Below, piece by piece: positions 1 to 9,014 of a stretch of DNA of 64,000 nt. Below the pieces are notes generated by a model. The model did not search any database, had not been told where the DNA came from, and worked only from the letters and a program-made list of their open reading frames with translations. Position 1 is the stretch's first letter; every line of letters begins with the position of its first letter. The position numbers and the translations under genes are program-made. Location: positions 1,116,001 to 1,180,000 of the forward strand of contig NZ_CP176366.1 of NCBI RefSeq assembly GCF_046244385.1, written 5' to 3'. The stretch comes from Methanospirillum stamsii. Its GTDB lineage: Archaea; Halobacteriota; Methanomicrobia; Methanomicrobiales; Methanospirillaceae.

Positions 1-1
1 G

Positions 2-745
2 GTCAGAGAACTGACAACTCATGTCAAAAAAATAACCACGATCCCCCTGATTGTTAAACTTACACCAAATGTCACTGATATTATTCCCATCGCACAGGCA
101 GCCATTAAAGGAGGAACAGACATGATATCAGCCATCAATACCATCCAGTGCCTGATAGGAATTGATCTGGATACTTTTTTTCCAATACCATCCGTCGGAG
201 GTTATTCGACATACGGAGGATATTCAGGGCCGGCCGTAAAACCGGTTGGTCTCCGGGTAGTATCACAGATTGCCCAGGCAGGTTCTACGCCGGTGATTGG
301 AATTGGAGGAATCAGTTCATGGAATGATGCAACAGAATACATCCTTGCAGGAGCCTCCGCAGTCCAAGTCTGTTCAGCAGTTATGTGGCGGGGATATGGA
401 ATTATCAGGGAATTAACAACGGGATTATCAGAATACCTAGAAGAAAAAGGGTTGTCCGGCCCTGATGTGATCAGAGGAAAGGCCTTATCACAGATTACCA
501 GTCATGAAACACTGAACCGTAACATCCGTGGTGTGCCATTCGTTAATCAGGATACCTGCACCAAATGTGGAACGTGCGTTATTTCCTGCCGGGACGGGGG
601 ATACCAGGCTATCCGCATGACTAATAAAGGGGTTGCTATTGATCAGGAAAGATGTGATAATTGTTCATTATGCTCTCTGGTCTGCCCATCAAAAAGCATT
701 ACTATGATAAGTATCAGGATGGACAGACAGGGAGCGAAATCATAA
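2..745 (+). CDS. PreA-like dihydropyrimidine/dihydroorotate dehydrogenase, C-terminal part
   Basis: This is the 3' part of a flavin TIM-barrel oxidoreductase; the reading frame is already open at the window edge, so the true start lies upstream and the first internal Met (122) is not the start. Visible barrel motifs are VKLTPNVTD near the left edge and GIGGISSWNDATEYILAGAS, the latter being the typical phosphate/FMN-binding end of DHODH and PreA proteins. The C-terminus carries a two-cluster ferredoxin module, CTKCGTCVISC and CDNCSLCSLVCP, each suited to a 4Fe-4S cluster. That fusion fits the PreA/dihydropyrimidine dehydrogenase type rather than a plain PyrD. The substrate cannot be told from this part. 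No partner gene is seen downstream. Family call is firm; exact function is open. Confidence 0.85.
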   Translation, partial: VRELTTHVKKITTIPLIVKLTPNVTDIIPIAQAAIKGGTDMISAINTIQCLIGIDLDTFFPIPSVGGYSTYGGYSGPAVKPVGLRVVSQIAQAGSTPVIGIGGISSWNDATEYILAGASAVQVCSAVMWRGYGIIRELTTGLSEYLEEKGLSGPDVIRGKALSQITSHETLNRNIRGVPFVNQDTCTKCGTCVISCRDGGYQAIRMTNKGVAIDQERCDNCSLCSLVCPSKSITMISIRMDRQGAKS

Positions 746-840
746 TCAAACAGCAAAAAAATTTCAAAAGAACACGGGTTTTGCCGGAAGGGGCATATCC
801 GCAATAAGAAGTATGCCCTAAGTGATTAAATATTTCGCAT

Positions 841-947
841 TAAATCAAGCATTAATCATAGACTTCATTCATGAAAATTGTAATATTATCCATGAATTCA
901 TGATAAATTCATAACTTATATCAATATTCGATTCCCTTACCTACATT
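841..947 (+). promoter_or_regulatory. Promoter region of the COG1361-RND operon with a 12-bp palindrome
   Basis: This AT-rich stretch holds a perfect 12-bp palindrome CATGAATTCATG (891-902), a partial copy of the same theme at about 862-873 (TTCATTCATGAA) and a TATA-like TTATAT at 916-921. The first ATG of the operon is at 948 and has no Shine-Dalgarno sequence before it. The spacing from the TATA-like element would place transcription start within a few bases of the ATG, which suggests a leaderless mRNA. The palindrome sits where a repressor would block the factors at TATA. No regulator is assigned. Confidence 0.4.
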
Positions 948-2237
948 ATGGAACTCCTCCGGATCACAAGGATATCAGGATTAATTCTCCTTTTATTGCT
1001 TTTTTGTTGCATATCCCCAGTTTTAGCAGGTGAAAAATACTCTTCCGGACAGCCGGTAATATCAACTGCGATTATTGGCAGCAATGAACTTCGCATAGGT
1101 GAAAAAACAGATCTTACGATATCAATTACAAACAGTGGAACGGTGAATATGAAATTTGTGGATGAAGGAACAATTACTCCTGATTACCTTCCAACCACTG
1201 CACTATCCCTTACCGCTGACTTAAACTCAGGAGACAGTCCGGTTCAGGTCACCACAGATTCCCAAATCCTTGGAGATATAAAAGCCGGAACCGTAACACA
1301 AACGACCTTTGAAATCACAGTGCCGGAATCTGCAAAAAGCGGATCATACCAGATTCCTCTCACCGTCTCGTACCAATATATGAGCCAGGCAACACAGACG
1401 GGAATTGATGAAATCCAGTATGCTTTTAAAGATGATGAAAAGACATTTTATCTTCCCGTAACGGTGCGTCCTGCTGTAACTCTTCAAATCATTTCTGTAG
1501 ATACTGGTGATCTGAATGTTGGCGGGGAAGGTCATATCACCGTTACTGTGAAAAATGTCGGATCTGACACGGGAAAAGAGACGGTATTTACCATTGAACC
1601 GGTTGGAAATAGCCCAATCGTTCCTATCCAGAATAGTATATATGTTGGGGAATTCCCTAAAGACGAAAGTAACACTCTCTCTTTTAAAGTATCGGTAGCT
1701 TCAGATGCAGATGCGGCTATTCAGTATCCCCTGAAATTATTTGCCACATACACAGATTACCAGGGACTTGCGGCAGAAACCAGCCAGAAGGACATCAGTG
1801 CCGGTTTCAATCAGAAAATAACCTTCGAGGTTGTAAGCACCCCACAGTCGGTAAGTTCCGGAGGGAAAGAAGTTATCAATGTTGAATATCGAAATACAGG
1901 ATTGAATCCGGTTTACAATGCACAGGCAGGGATTAATATTGTTGATCCATTCACCAGTGAAGATGACCAGTCATACCTTGGAACGATCAAGCCTGGAGAA
2001 ACTGCAACAGCAAGATTTAAACTGAACGTAAATAGCGATACAACCTCAAAAGATTATGCACTTGATTCTGAAATCAGGTATACCGATATCAACCTGACCG
2101 AATATGTTTCAGATCCAATTAAGGTTCCGGTAATTGTTACAGAATCATCGGGAGATTTCACCATTCTTGCAGGTGTTATCATCCTTATCCTGATAGGCGG
2201 GGGTATTTATTATTACCGCCGGATAAAACAGCCATAA
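948..2237 (+). CDS. Secreted COG1361-type (S-layer-like/CARDB) protein with C-terminal membrane anchor
   Basis: This 429-aa protein starts with a signal peptide (hydrophobic run about residues 8-26 ending at a VLAG site) and ends with one transmembrane helix (about 401-422) followed by a short basic tail, so most of it lies outside the cell membrane. In between are three or so beta-sandwich repeats of COG1361/CARDB type, recognisable from lines such as NVEYRNTGLNPVYNA and ITVTVKNVGSDTG. It is the first gene of a three-gene operon (gaps of 10 and 22 bases) with a paralogue and an RND transporter. In methanogens COG1361 proteins often sit beside HAE3-type RND pumps, so a role as an external accessory subunit is a reasonable inference. 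The start has no ribosome binding site. Confidence 0.75.
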   Translation: MELLRITRISGLILLLLLFCCISPVLAGEKYSSGQPVISTAIIGSNELRIGEKTDLTISITNSGTVNMKFVDEGTITPDYLPTTALSLTADLNSGDSPVQVTTDSQILGDIKAGTVTQTTFEITVPESAKSGSYQIPLTVSYQYMSQATQTGIDEIQYAFKDDEKTFYLPVTVRPAVTLQIISVDTGDLNVGGEGHITVTVKNVGSDTGKETVFTIEPVGNSPIVPIQNSIYVGEFPKDESNTLSFKVSVASDADAAIQYPLKLFATYTDYQGLAAETSQKDISAGFNQKITFEVVSTPQSVSSGGKEVINVEYRNTGLNPVYNAQAGINIVDPFTSEDDQSYLGTIKPGETATARFKLNVNSDTTSKDYALDSEIRYTDINLTEYVSDPIKVPVIVTESSGDFTILAGVIILILIGGGIYYYRRIKQP

Positions 2238-2247
2238 CGGAGGAAAG

Positions 2248-3582
2248 ATGAACAGAATAGTCATCTTCCAATATTTTCATTCTGAAAAACAATACCGGGT
2301 AATTACCTGGTGTATATTCACTCTGATACTGTTATGTCTCATCTGTAGTTCAATTTCAGTTTCGGCTGTCCCCATTCCATATGGTCAGCCATATTATTCT
2401 GCAACTGTTGCCGGCTCTAATGAACTTGAACCGGGAAATGAAACGCTACTTCATTTCGAAATCAGTAATATTGGACATACTCCGGAAAAAATACTGGATA
2501 TCGAAGATCCGGTACCATCAAGTCCGGTTGTCGGAATCGGAGCAGAACTAATACTGAAGCCAGGAACTGCACCAGTGGATATTATTGCAACACCCCTGAC
2601 TATTCCGGCCCTGATTCCCTCTGATGTTGTACATGTTGCTTTTCCAGTGATTGTTCCTGCCGATGCAAAGGAAGGATCCTATACCCTGAACCTTCAGGTG
2701 AATTCACAGTATGCTGAATCAGTTGCTATGCAAGCCTCATCCAATATTTTTACGTATAAACCGTACAACACGACACTTCCCATACCTGTAACGATAAAAA
2801 AAGTAGTTCGTGTAAGAGTCGATGATATAACATCATCAAATCTCTCACCCGGACTAAACGGGAAAATTACCGCAAATATTACCAATATCGGCCAGTATGC
2901 AGGAGTTCATGCAACTGCAGAACTAATTTCAGGAACATCAAGCCTGCTCCTACCCTACCAGGGAAGTTATTACCTTGGAACATTTGCCCAGGGAGAAGAG
3001 CGAATAGTAGAGTGGAAGGCAGCAATTCATGATAATGCTGACGAGTCTGTCCTTCCGGCAACCCTTATCATATCATACGAAGATAAAAACGGAATTCAGA
3101 CAACATCATCACCTGTTTCAATTGGAATTCCTATTCAGAAAGGTCCAAAATTTCTTCTTGAATACAACGAACCAATCATTGAACCCGGAGGTCAGGTGAA
3201 TGTCAGGGTAACATACTTAAATACAGGTGATACTCCGGCATATGATGCTACTGCAAAGATTGTACCCATAGATCCTGTTTCATCTCCCGAGACCGGAATA
3301 ATTCTTGGAACTATTCCTCCGGGAGGATCAGCAGATGCAGATTATATATTTAATCTTGAATCTTCAGCCCTTGTAAAAACCTATGGAATTTTAACCGATG
3401 TCAAATACCGGGGAGAAGATGGCCTGATTGCAATTTCTGATCCGATGCGTATAGAAATTACAACAAAGGAACCGGGTATACTATCCATGCTTTTATCCCC
3501 TGTATCACTGGTAATTATCCTAGGGATAGTGATTATTGCAGGGTACCTTTTCATTGAAAGGGAGGAAAGGCTGATAAAATGA
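2248..3582 (+). CDS. Second COG1361-type membrane-anchored protein, paralogue of the preceding gene
   Basis: 444 aa, with a signal-anchor helix (about residues 19-40), an extracellular region of COG1361/CARDB-like repeats and a C-terminal transmembrane helix (about 416-436). It matches the gene upstream over its whole plan: both begin the mature part with GQP...GSNEL and both carry a late YLNTGDTPAYDA-like repeat, so they are a tandem duplication that has diverged strongly. A clear ribosome binding site (GGAGG at 2239-2243) precedes the ATG. The gene is 10 bases behind its paralogue and 22 bases ahead of the RND transporter. Two different adaptor-like proteins for one pump would be consistent with a hetero-oligomeric extracellular assembly, but that is inference. 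Confidence 0.75.
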   Translation: MNRIVIFQYFHSEKQYRVITWCIFTLILLCLICSSISVSAVPIPYGQPYYSATVAGSNELEPGNETLLHFEISNIGHTPEKILDIEDPVPSSPVVGIGAELILKPGTAPVDIIATPLTIPALIPSDVVHVAFPVIVPADAKEGSYTLNLQVNSQYAESVAMQASSNIFTYKPYNTTLPIPVTIKKVVRVRVDDITSSNLSPGLNGKITANITNIGQYAGVHATAELISGTSSLLLPYQGSYYLGTFAQGEERIVEWKAAIHDNADESVLPATLIISYEDKNGIQTTSSPVSIGIPIQKGPKFLLEYNEPIIEPGGQVNVRVTYLNTGDTPAYDATAKIVPIDPVSSPETGIILGTIPPGGSADADYIFNLESSALVKTYGILTDVKYRGEDGLIAISDPMRIEITTKEPGILSMLLSPVSLVIILGIVIIAGYLFIEREERLIK

Positions 3583-3604
3583 TTTTTATTTTTAGAGGAA
3601 TCAG

Positions 3605-5827
3605 ATGTCCCTGATTGACCGGTTTTATGAAGGGGTCGCAGATCTGGTTATTGCCAGGCCAGCCCAGGTTCTTCTTGTAATGGTACTCTTATTTCTGGCT
3701 TCTTTTGCAGTAATGAGTAACCTGACAATGGAATCTGGCGATGACATCTATCTTTCAGCAGATGATCCCTCAATGATCTGGTATAAAACATATACCAAAG
3801 ATTATAGCGGGGAAAAAATCGTTCTTCTCTATATTACTACTCCAAAACCATTGGATTTTTCTGTTCTTTATGATCTGCAAATTCTTGAAAAAGAATTAAA
3901 CAGAATTCCAGGAGTCATCGGAACACAGACTATCGCCGATGTCATCGCAAGTGCCAACGGAGGTATCCTTCCGAGATCCAATGCACAAATTAAGGCAATT
4001 TTTGAGCAGTTACCTGAATCAGACCAGGAAGAACTTGTTCCGGATGACCTTCATACCCTCGGGATGATCACAGCAGAAGGGGATCCAACCTCTATTCTTG
4101 ACCCAATCCAGTCGGTAATAGAGAATGCTGACCTTCCACCCGGAACAAATATTGAGATCAGCGGAACCGATGCATTTAATGAACAGATGCTTGACAATAT
4201 GACAAAGCAGATTGTAGTACTCATTCTCGGTGCCTTTTCCCTGATGTTTGTCGCACTTTTCATCCTTTTCGGATCTGTTCGATACAGACTTCTGCCTCTT
4301 CTTTTTGTCCTTATCGGTATGGTTTATCTGTTCGGATTTCTTGGATTAATGCGTATCTCTATAAATATCGGAGCAATAGGAGGATTTCCGGTATTACTGG
4401 GACTCGGGATTGATTATGCAGTTCAGTTCCAGTCAAGACTTAACGATGAACTTCTTGTATCTCCCCTCAATGAAGCGGTAAGGACGACAATATGCAACAC
4501 CGGATATGCCGTACTGAATGCAATGATTGCTACTGCACTCGGTTTTATTGTCCTCTTTATTACTCCGCTCCCGATATTAACCGGATTTACCCAGACAGCC
4601 ATTATAGGAATTATCTGTGCTTATGGAGCAACACTTTTTGGTTTTCCCGCTCTTGCTCTCCTGATTAATTACCAGCCAAAAGTCAGTTCTTCAGGGGGAT
4701 TGAGTTTTTTTGATACATACAACAACTTTCTTTCAGGTCTTGCTCTTCGTATCGCTAAAGCTCCCGTAATTCTTCTGGTATTCGTGCTCATGCTTGCCGG
4801 GATAGGACTTGCTGTAGATGACAGAATTGCCATTGATACAACCATGGATTCTATGGTTCCTCCGGATATGCCGGCAAAAGTAGTAATGGACAAGGTAACC
4901 AATCTCCTTGGATCACAAACACCGGTTGAACTACTTATCACGGCTCCGGATGTGACAAATCTCAATGCAGTCAAATGGATGGACAGATACGGAGTTTTCA
5001 TCAGTGAAGTATATCCGGATAAAATCATCGGAGTTACCGGCATTCCTTCTCTTGTAAGGACTTACAACAATGGAACTATCCCGAACTCACAGACCGAACT
5101 GAATAATGTACTGGCATCGATTCCGGCGGATGAGAAGGATAAGTACATCGCTGGTATTACCTCATCACTGATGGAGCTCGAGACTGTTTCTCTTACATCC
5201 CAGCAGTCCAGCCAGATGAGAAAAGTAATTCTGGATACTACTGACTGGGTTGAGCCACCACCAGGTCTTTCTGTCCGGACTACCGGGGAGTTTGAATTAA
5301 ATGCAATTACACTGGATTATATTGAATATTATAAACCGCTGATGACCATCCTGGCATTCATCATGATATTTCTCTTTTTGATAATTGCATACCGTCATAT
5401 TGTCTCTGCCGCTCCCCTCTTTCCGATTATCTGTGTTGTCGGATGGAATGCTGTGGTGATGTGGATATTTTCAATTTACTACACATTTATTACGGCTTCC
5501 CTTGGGGCGATAACAATTGGGGTTTCTTCAGAGTATACAATACTGATGATGGAGCGATATCTTGAAGAGAAAAGAAATACACCAGATCCGAACGAGGCTA
5601 TCCAAAAGAGTGTACAAAAGATTGGAGCTTCCATTACCGTTTCCGGACTGGTGACTGCATTTGGTTTTTCAGCACTCTTACTCTCCTCGTTTCCAATCAT
5701 TGCAAATTTCGGGATAATGACGGTGATAGCGGTAGTTTTTTCTCTGATTGGAGCAATCGTAATCATGCCTGCAATATTTTCGATTATGGGACGGTTTGAA
5801 GAGAGAATAATGAAACGAAAATCATAA
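3605..5827 (+). CDS. RND superfamily transporter, HAE3/MMPL-like
   Basis: 740-aa integral membrane protein with the RND plan: one N-terminal helix (about 20-38), a large outer loop, a block of five helices (about 200-355), then the same unit again (helix about 385-405, outer loop, helices about 575-735). Each half has the conserved helix-4 region with an acidic residue (GLGIDYAVQFQSRL in the first, GVSSEYTILMMERYLEE in the second), typical of proton-driven RND proteins of the hydrophobe/amphiphile efflux-3 and MMPL type. Archaeal members are predicted exporters of lipids or hydrophobic compounds, or assistants of envelope building. A GAGG ribosome binding site precedes the ATG. It is the last gene of an operon with two COG1361 proteins. 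Substrate unknown. Confidence 0.88.
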   Translation: MSLIDRFYEGVADLVIARPAQVLLVMVLLFLASFAVMSNLTMESGDDIYLSADDPSMIWYKTYTKDYSGEKIVLLYITTPKPLDFSVLYDLQILEKELNRIPGVIGTQTIADVIASANGGILPRSNAQIKAIFEQLPESDQEELVPDDLHTLGMITAEGDPTSILDPIQSVIENADLPPGTNIEISGTDAFNEQMLDNMTKQIVVLILGAFSLMFVALFILFGSVRYRLLPLLFVLIGMVYLFGFLGLMRISINIGAIGGFPVLLGLGIDYAVQFQSRLNDELLVSPLNEAVRTTICNTGYAVLNAMIATALGFIVLFITPLPILTGFTQTAIIGIICAYGATLFGFPALALLINYQPKVSSSGGLSFFDTYNNFLSGLALRIAKAPVILLVFVLMLAGIGLAVDDRIAIDTTMDSMVPPDMPAKVVMDKVTNLLGSQTPVELLITAPDVTNLNAVKWMDRYGVFISEVYPDKIIGVTGIPSLVRTYNNGTIPNSQTELNNVLASIPADEKDKYIAGITSSLMELETVSLTSQQSSQMRKVILDTTDWVEPPPGLSVRTTGEFELNAITLDYIEYYKPLMTILAFIMIFLFLIIAYRHIVSAAPLFPIICVVGWNAVVMWIFSIYYTFITASLGAITIGVSSEYTILMMERYLEEKRNTPDPNEAIQKSVQKIGASITVSGLVTAFGFSALLLSSFPIIANFGIMTVIAVVFSLIGAIVIMPAIFSIMGRFEERIMKRKS

Positions 5828-5922
5828 CAGGTTAGAGTTGGGCCATTTAAACCCATAATCCATACAGAAAATCCCTTTTTAAATACAGAAGTTATATCCG
5901 GATTGATGAAAATAAACATATT

Positions 5923-6270
5923 ATGAGCAGAATTTCCATAATTGGAATAATTATTCTGGGAAGTATTTTTTTTGCATCTCCCTTTGCCCTGGCAGTGAAT
6001 CAGACTCATGAGGATCCCATCATAGGCACGTATGAATACACTGCAGGAGATTACGTTGAGGCTTATTCTTTCCTTGCAGACTCTGTATTTGAAGCAGAAG
6101 GACTTGGGAAACAATTTAACGGAACATGGGAAAAGATTTCGGATTTGGAATATCGTGCAACCTTCCGTGAGAAAAACTCAACCGATGATACAAATATGAC
6201 TTCTGATATCTTTCTGTACGATCCGAAAACGGATCTCCTCTGGTATCCTGCCCATCACCGGAAAGAATAG
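5923..6270 (+). CDS. Small secreted protein of unknown function
   Basis: 115 aa with a classical signal peptide (hydrophobic residues 5-22, cleavage probably after ALA) and a mature domain of about 90 residues containing GTYEYTAGDYVEAYSFL and FNGTWEKI. The alternation of aromatic and polar residues suggests a small beta-barrel, similar in feel to the last 120 residues of the large surface protein at 20242-23949 (which has GTYSGSYTPG and GDYFETYDF), but I could not establish homology by eye. It has its own TATA-like TTTTTAAATAC about 40 bases upstream. Probably a monocistronic gene, convergent with the flavodoxin gene that follows. Confidence 0.6.
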   Translation: MSRISIIGIIILGSIFFASPFALAVNQTHEDPIIGTYEYTAGDYVEAYSFLADSVFEAEGLGKQFNGTWEKISDLEYRATFREKNSTDDTNMTSDIFLYDPKTDLLWYPAHHRKE

Positions 6271-6292
6271 AAGAGATCCAATAAGGATGATC

Positions 6293-7708
6293 CTACTTTG
6301 TATTCAGACCGGGATTTATCTTTGAATTCCTGTTTTTCAAAACGTTACTGGTGGTAAAGACCTGGGTGAAAGACTGGATCATGTGATCCTTCATGACCGG
6401 TTTTACTTTTTTCTGAATACTTGGAATACTCATCATAAGAGAGAAGAAAAACAGTGAAATACGCTTTTTGTATCGGTAATGGGGAAAATCATACAGACCG
6501 TGAGACTTGTAATACTTATGATCAGCTCTGAATACTGATCGTAAATTCCCCCAGATTTCGTCCCGGAGAATTATATGTCCTGCAACCTGAGGGAACATCG
6601 GGGGTTTTCGATACCCTGCATGAGCATACCTGACAGCCCGCATTGCTACTGAACTTATGAGTGCATCAATACAGGCATCATCACCTGGTTCGTCAGTAAC
6701 AAAATCTACCAGGTTTCCACCGGAAATAAGACATGAAAGATTTTCCCGGAGCCCTGGAACAGATGCCAGCGGGCCTTGAACCATAATTATCAGTTGTTTC
6801 CCGGAGAACCTCGGAATATGTCCAAGGAAAAAACTCCGGTCAAAGAACTGTTTCCATGCAGATGAAAGGTACCGATCCCTGATAGTGCCGGCAAACACAA
6901 TAATATCTGATGGTTTTACTTTATTTTCCCAGAAAGAACAAAAACCATCGGTATATATGCACTGATTATCAAAAGCACACTGGGCACATCCAAGACATCC
7001 TCCCTTTATTCCAATGTCATCAAGATGGTGGATATCAATTTCACCGGAGAATTGTGAACTCATCTGTTTTACCATCTTTTCAAGGTTTGAACCTGACTTT
7101 GAATCATGGAGAATCAAAACCCTTTTGTCACCCTTATCAACACTATCCTGAATAACTCCCGGATTATATTCACGTATTAATTCCGGAACCGGTGGATATG
7201 CCCGTATAACAGGACGGTGAGATTCGCAGGCGGATAATATATCATCACCAAAAGCGGTAAGCTCGACCTGGTTCTTTACCTGCAAAAGATCCTCCATTGC
7301 TGCAGAAAATGATCCTACGAATCGCATATCAAGATCCTCGCTTATTCCCTGCAGATATTCATGGACTTTATGATCAAAGAAATGAACAGATGTCGAAAGT
7401 GAAGCGGCATATTTACCGGAAAAGAGAGTGTCTACCTTTTTCTCGAAAATCAGTTCAATAAATCGCTTGTATTGTGCAGGAACATGTTGGAAGTATACCG
7501 GTGCAGCCCATAGAATAATATCTGCTTTTTGAATCGTATTTATCACTTTTTCCCATTCGGTTGAATTTTTTTCCAGGATAGAGATTTTTTGGCTTATATG
7601 AGAGGTATGAAATGAATGATCCGGATTTGCCAGTTCCAAAAATTTCGTGTACTGCATGGTTACACTTTTTTCTCCTTTCGGGCTTCCGTTGAGAACACAA
7701 ATCTCCAT
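6293..7708 (-). CDS. Double flavodoxin-like / NADPH-dependent FMN reductase family protein
   Basis: 471 aa from the chosen start at 7708, where GGAGG is correctly placed before ATG and the upstream stop codon lies one base away; an in-frame extension of 13 codons overlaps the AbrB gene and is unlikely. The protein has two flavodoxin-like domains. The first begins ICVLNGSPKGEKSVT, the phosphate-binding loop of iron-sulfur flavoproteins and FMN reductases. The second begins VLILHDSKSGSNLEKM and carries the Cys group CLGCAQCAFDNQC, which in this family can bind a 4Fe-4S cluster next to FMN. It ends with a basic region that could touch the membrane. It is cotranscribed with an AbrB-like regulator. 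Likely an electron-transfer protein; partners unknown. Confidence 0.75.
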   Translation of the reverse strand: MEICVLNGSPKGEKSVTMQYTKFLELANPDHSFHTSHISQKISILEKNSTEWEKVINTIQKADIILWAAPVYFQHVPAQYKRFIELIFEKKVDTLFSGKYAASLSTSVHFFDHKVHEYLQGISEDLDMRFVGSFSAAMEDLLQVKNQVELTAFGDDILSACESHRPVIRAYPPVPELIREYNPGVIQDSVDKGDKRVLILHDSKSGSNLEKMVKQMSSQFSGEIDIHHLDDIGIKGGCLGCAQCAFDNQCIYTDGFCSFWENKVKPSDIIVFAGTIRDRYLSSAWKQFFDRSFFLGHIPRFSGKQLIIMVQGPLASVPGLRENLSCLISGGNLVDFVTDEPGDDACIDALISSVAMRAVRYAHAGYRKPPMFPQVAGHIILRDEIWGNLRSVFRADHKYYKSHGLYDFPHYRYKKRISLFFFSLMMSIPSIQKKVKPVMKDHMIQSFTQVFTTSNVLKNRNSKINPGLNTK

Positions 7709-7709
7709 T

Positions 7710-7964
7710 TTAATCCTCCATTTCAGCGTCTGCGGGTTTTTCTTCAAACATTTTGAGCATCTTTAGTGCAAATGAACGAAATTTATCCGCTTTCACAATT
7801 GCTATCCCCCTCTTTTCATCACCAAGTACCATCAGGACATCTCCCGGATTTATCCCGAATATCTCCCGTGCTTCCTTTGGAATGACAATCTGACCCCTTT
7901 CTCCAACTTTTACAGTTCCAAAAATGTGTTTTCCATTTCCACATGATTCTTCTACTATTGACAT
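7710..7964 (-). CDS. AbrB/SpoVT-type transcriptional regulator
   Basis: 84 aa with a swapped-hairpin AbrB DNA-binding domain in the middle: GTVKVGERGQIVIPKEARE followed by FGINPGDVLMVLGDEK, the standard signature. The N-terminal 13 residues are extra, and the C-terminus is an acidic tail. It lies one base upstream of the flavodoxin-like gene, in the same direction, so it probably regulates that operon and itself. AbrB-like proteins of this size followed by flavin proteins are common in Methanomicrobiales. The ATG at 7964 has a GGGAG sequence about 11 bases upstream. Confidence 0.85.
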   Translation of the reverse strand: MSIVEESCGNGKHIFGTVKVGERGQIVIPKEAREIFGINPGDVLMVLGDEKRGIAIVKADKFRSFALKMLKMFEEKPADAEMED

Positions 7965-7984
7965 GACAACTTATTCTCCCAAAT

Positions 7985-8005
7985 CATACTTTTCATATTT
8001 GTATG
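7985..8005. promoter_or_regulatory. Inverted repeat upstream of the AbrB gene, possible operator
   Basis: CATAC (7985-7989) and GTATG (8001-8005) face each other around an AT-rich centre that also contains CATATTTG. The element lies 20-40 bases before the AbrB start codon, where a self-regulating AbrB-type protein could bind. It is a short match and could be chance. Confidence 0.25.
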
Positions 8006-8180
8006 AATTGAATGATTATTATGTTTTCTCATGTTAAGATTGAAAACTATCCAGAGAATAAAAACGTTAATGGCAAGTTATAGAGATTTGAAGAAACCTT
8101 AAAAAAGCCCAATATTAGGAGTTCCTTATTTTCCGGAAAAATTTCCGGGCATGAAAAAATTTATTGCAGGGGATTACCGG

Positions 8181-8951
8181 TCACGCTGCCGTTCGAGATT
8201 TGCGAACCGGTTCAATTTCATCCACAATTTTTTTTGACAGGTAACTGGCAAAGATATCCGGACAAATAAAAATTCCCGTCATTAATCCATTTTCTTCCAA
8301 GATTGACAATGACTCCCGCCGATCAGCCAATAAAAGCAATTTCATCGAAAGTGTGTGGTTTTCTTCTTCCAAGTGATGAAATCGGGAGGATTTGATATCA
8401 TTTCCGCCCATATAACATTTTACCGAAGTAAACTCTGCAAGTTCCCTGTCGCTTACAACAAGGTAGAGAACAATTCGCTTTGCTGCATGGGAAATGTCAT
8501 TACTATACCTGGAAAGAATTTTTTTATCATCGCAAAGAAGAATGATCTCCGATTTCGCCCGACGCAACATCATCCGAATCTGGTTATCCCGGGTCCATTC
8601 GGTGCATAACTTATACCCCTGCATGAGTGGTTCAGGAGTTTCGGTTTCCAAAGCTTTCAGACGCCTGAACAGGTTTTCAAGGGAGATTGTCGAATCACGT
8701 TTCATTTTTTCAAATATCCGGGCAACATCAACGGGAGAATATCGGGCAGGGGATTTTCCTGAAGAGACGATAAATCCTTTCTGTGCCAGGGAAGTCAGTG
8801 TTTCATAAATTTTCCCTCTGGGTATCTTCGTCTGCTCATGTATTTCACGGGCACTCGCCACCCGGAGAGCGGTCAGAATCACGTAAACTTTGGCTTCATA
8901 TTCACTAAAACCGATTTTTTTCAAGTCAGAGAGTAAGGAATCGTCGATCAT
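8181..8951 (-). CDS. TrmB-family transcriptional regulator
   Basis: 256 aa from ATG at 8951; a GTG at 8978 would add nine residues but has no ribosome binding site. The N-terminal winged helix is of TrmB type: KKIGFSEYEAKVYVIL, then AREIHEQTKIPRGKIYETLT as helix-turn-helix and a wing around SSGKSPARYSPVD. The C-terminal part has a PLD-like/effector fold region (SEIILLCDDKKIL) as in many archaeal TrmB proteins that bind sugars or other ligands. It is divergently arranged with an MFS transporter whose start is 63 bases away, so control of that transporter is the simplest inference. Ligand unknown. Confidence 0.85.
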   Translation of the reverse strand: MIDDSLLSDLKKIGFSEYEAKVYVILTALRVASAREIHEQTKIPRGKIYETLTSLAQKGFIVSSGKSPARYSPVDVARIFEKMKRDSTISLENLFRRLKALETETPEPLMQGYKLCTEWTRDNQIRMMLRRAKSEIILLCDDKKILSRYSNDISHAAKRIVLYLVVSDRELAEFTSVKCYMGGNDIKSSRFHHLEEENHTLSMKLLLLADRRESLSILEENGLMTGIFICPDIFASYLSKKIVDEIEPVRKSRTAA

Positions 8952-9014
8952 AACATCAGCTACTCCAGCCAGGAGCACTTTTTTGATATGGTGATATTTG
9001 TAATCAGATAGGGC

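Noticed and set aside
5479..6114. 211-codon minus-strand ORF over the RND gene end and the small secreted gene
   Set aside because: It is antisense to two better supported genes and shows no protein-like motif.
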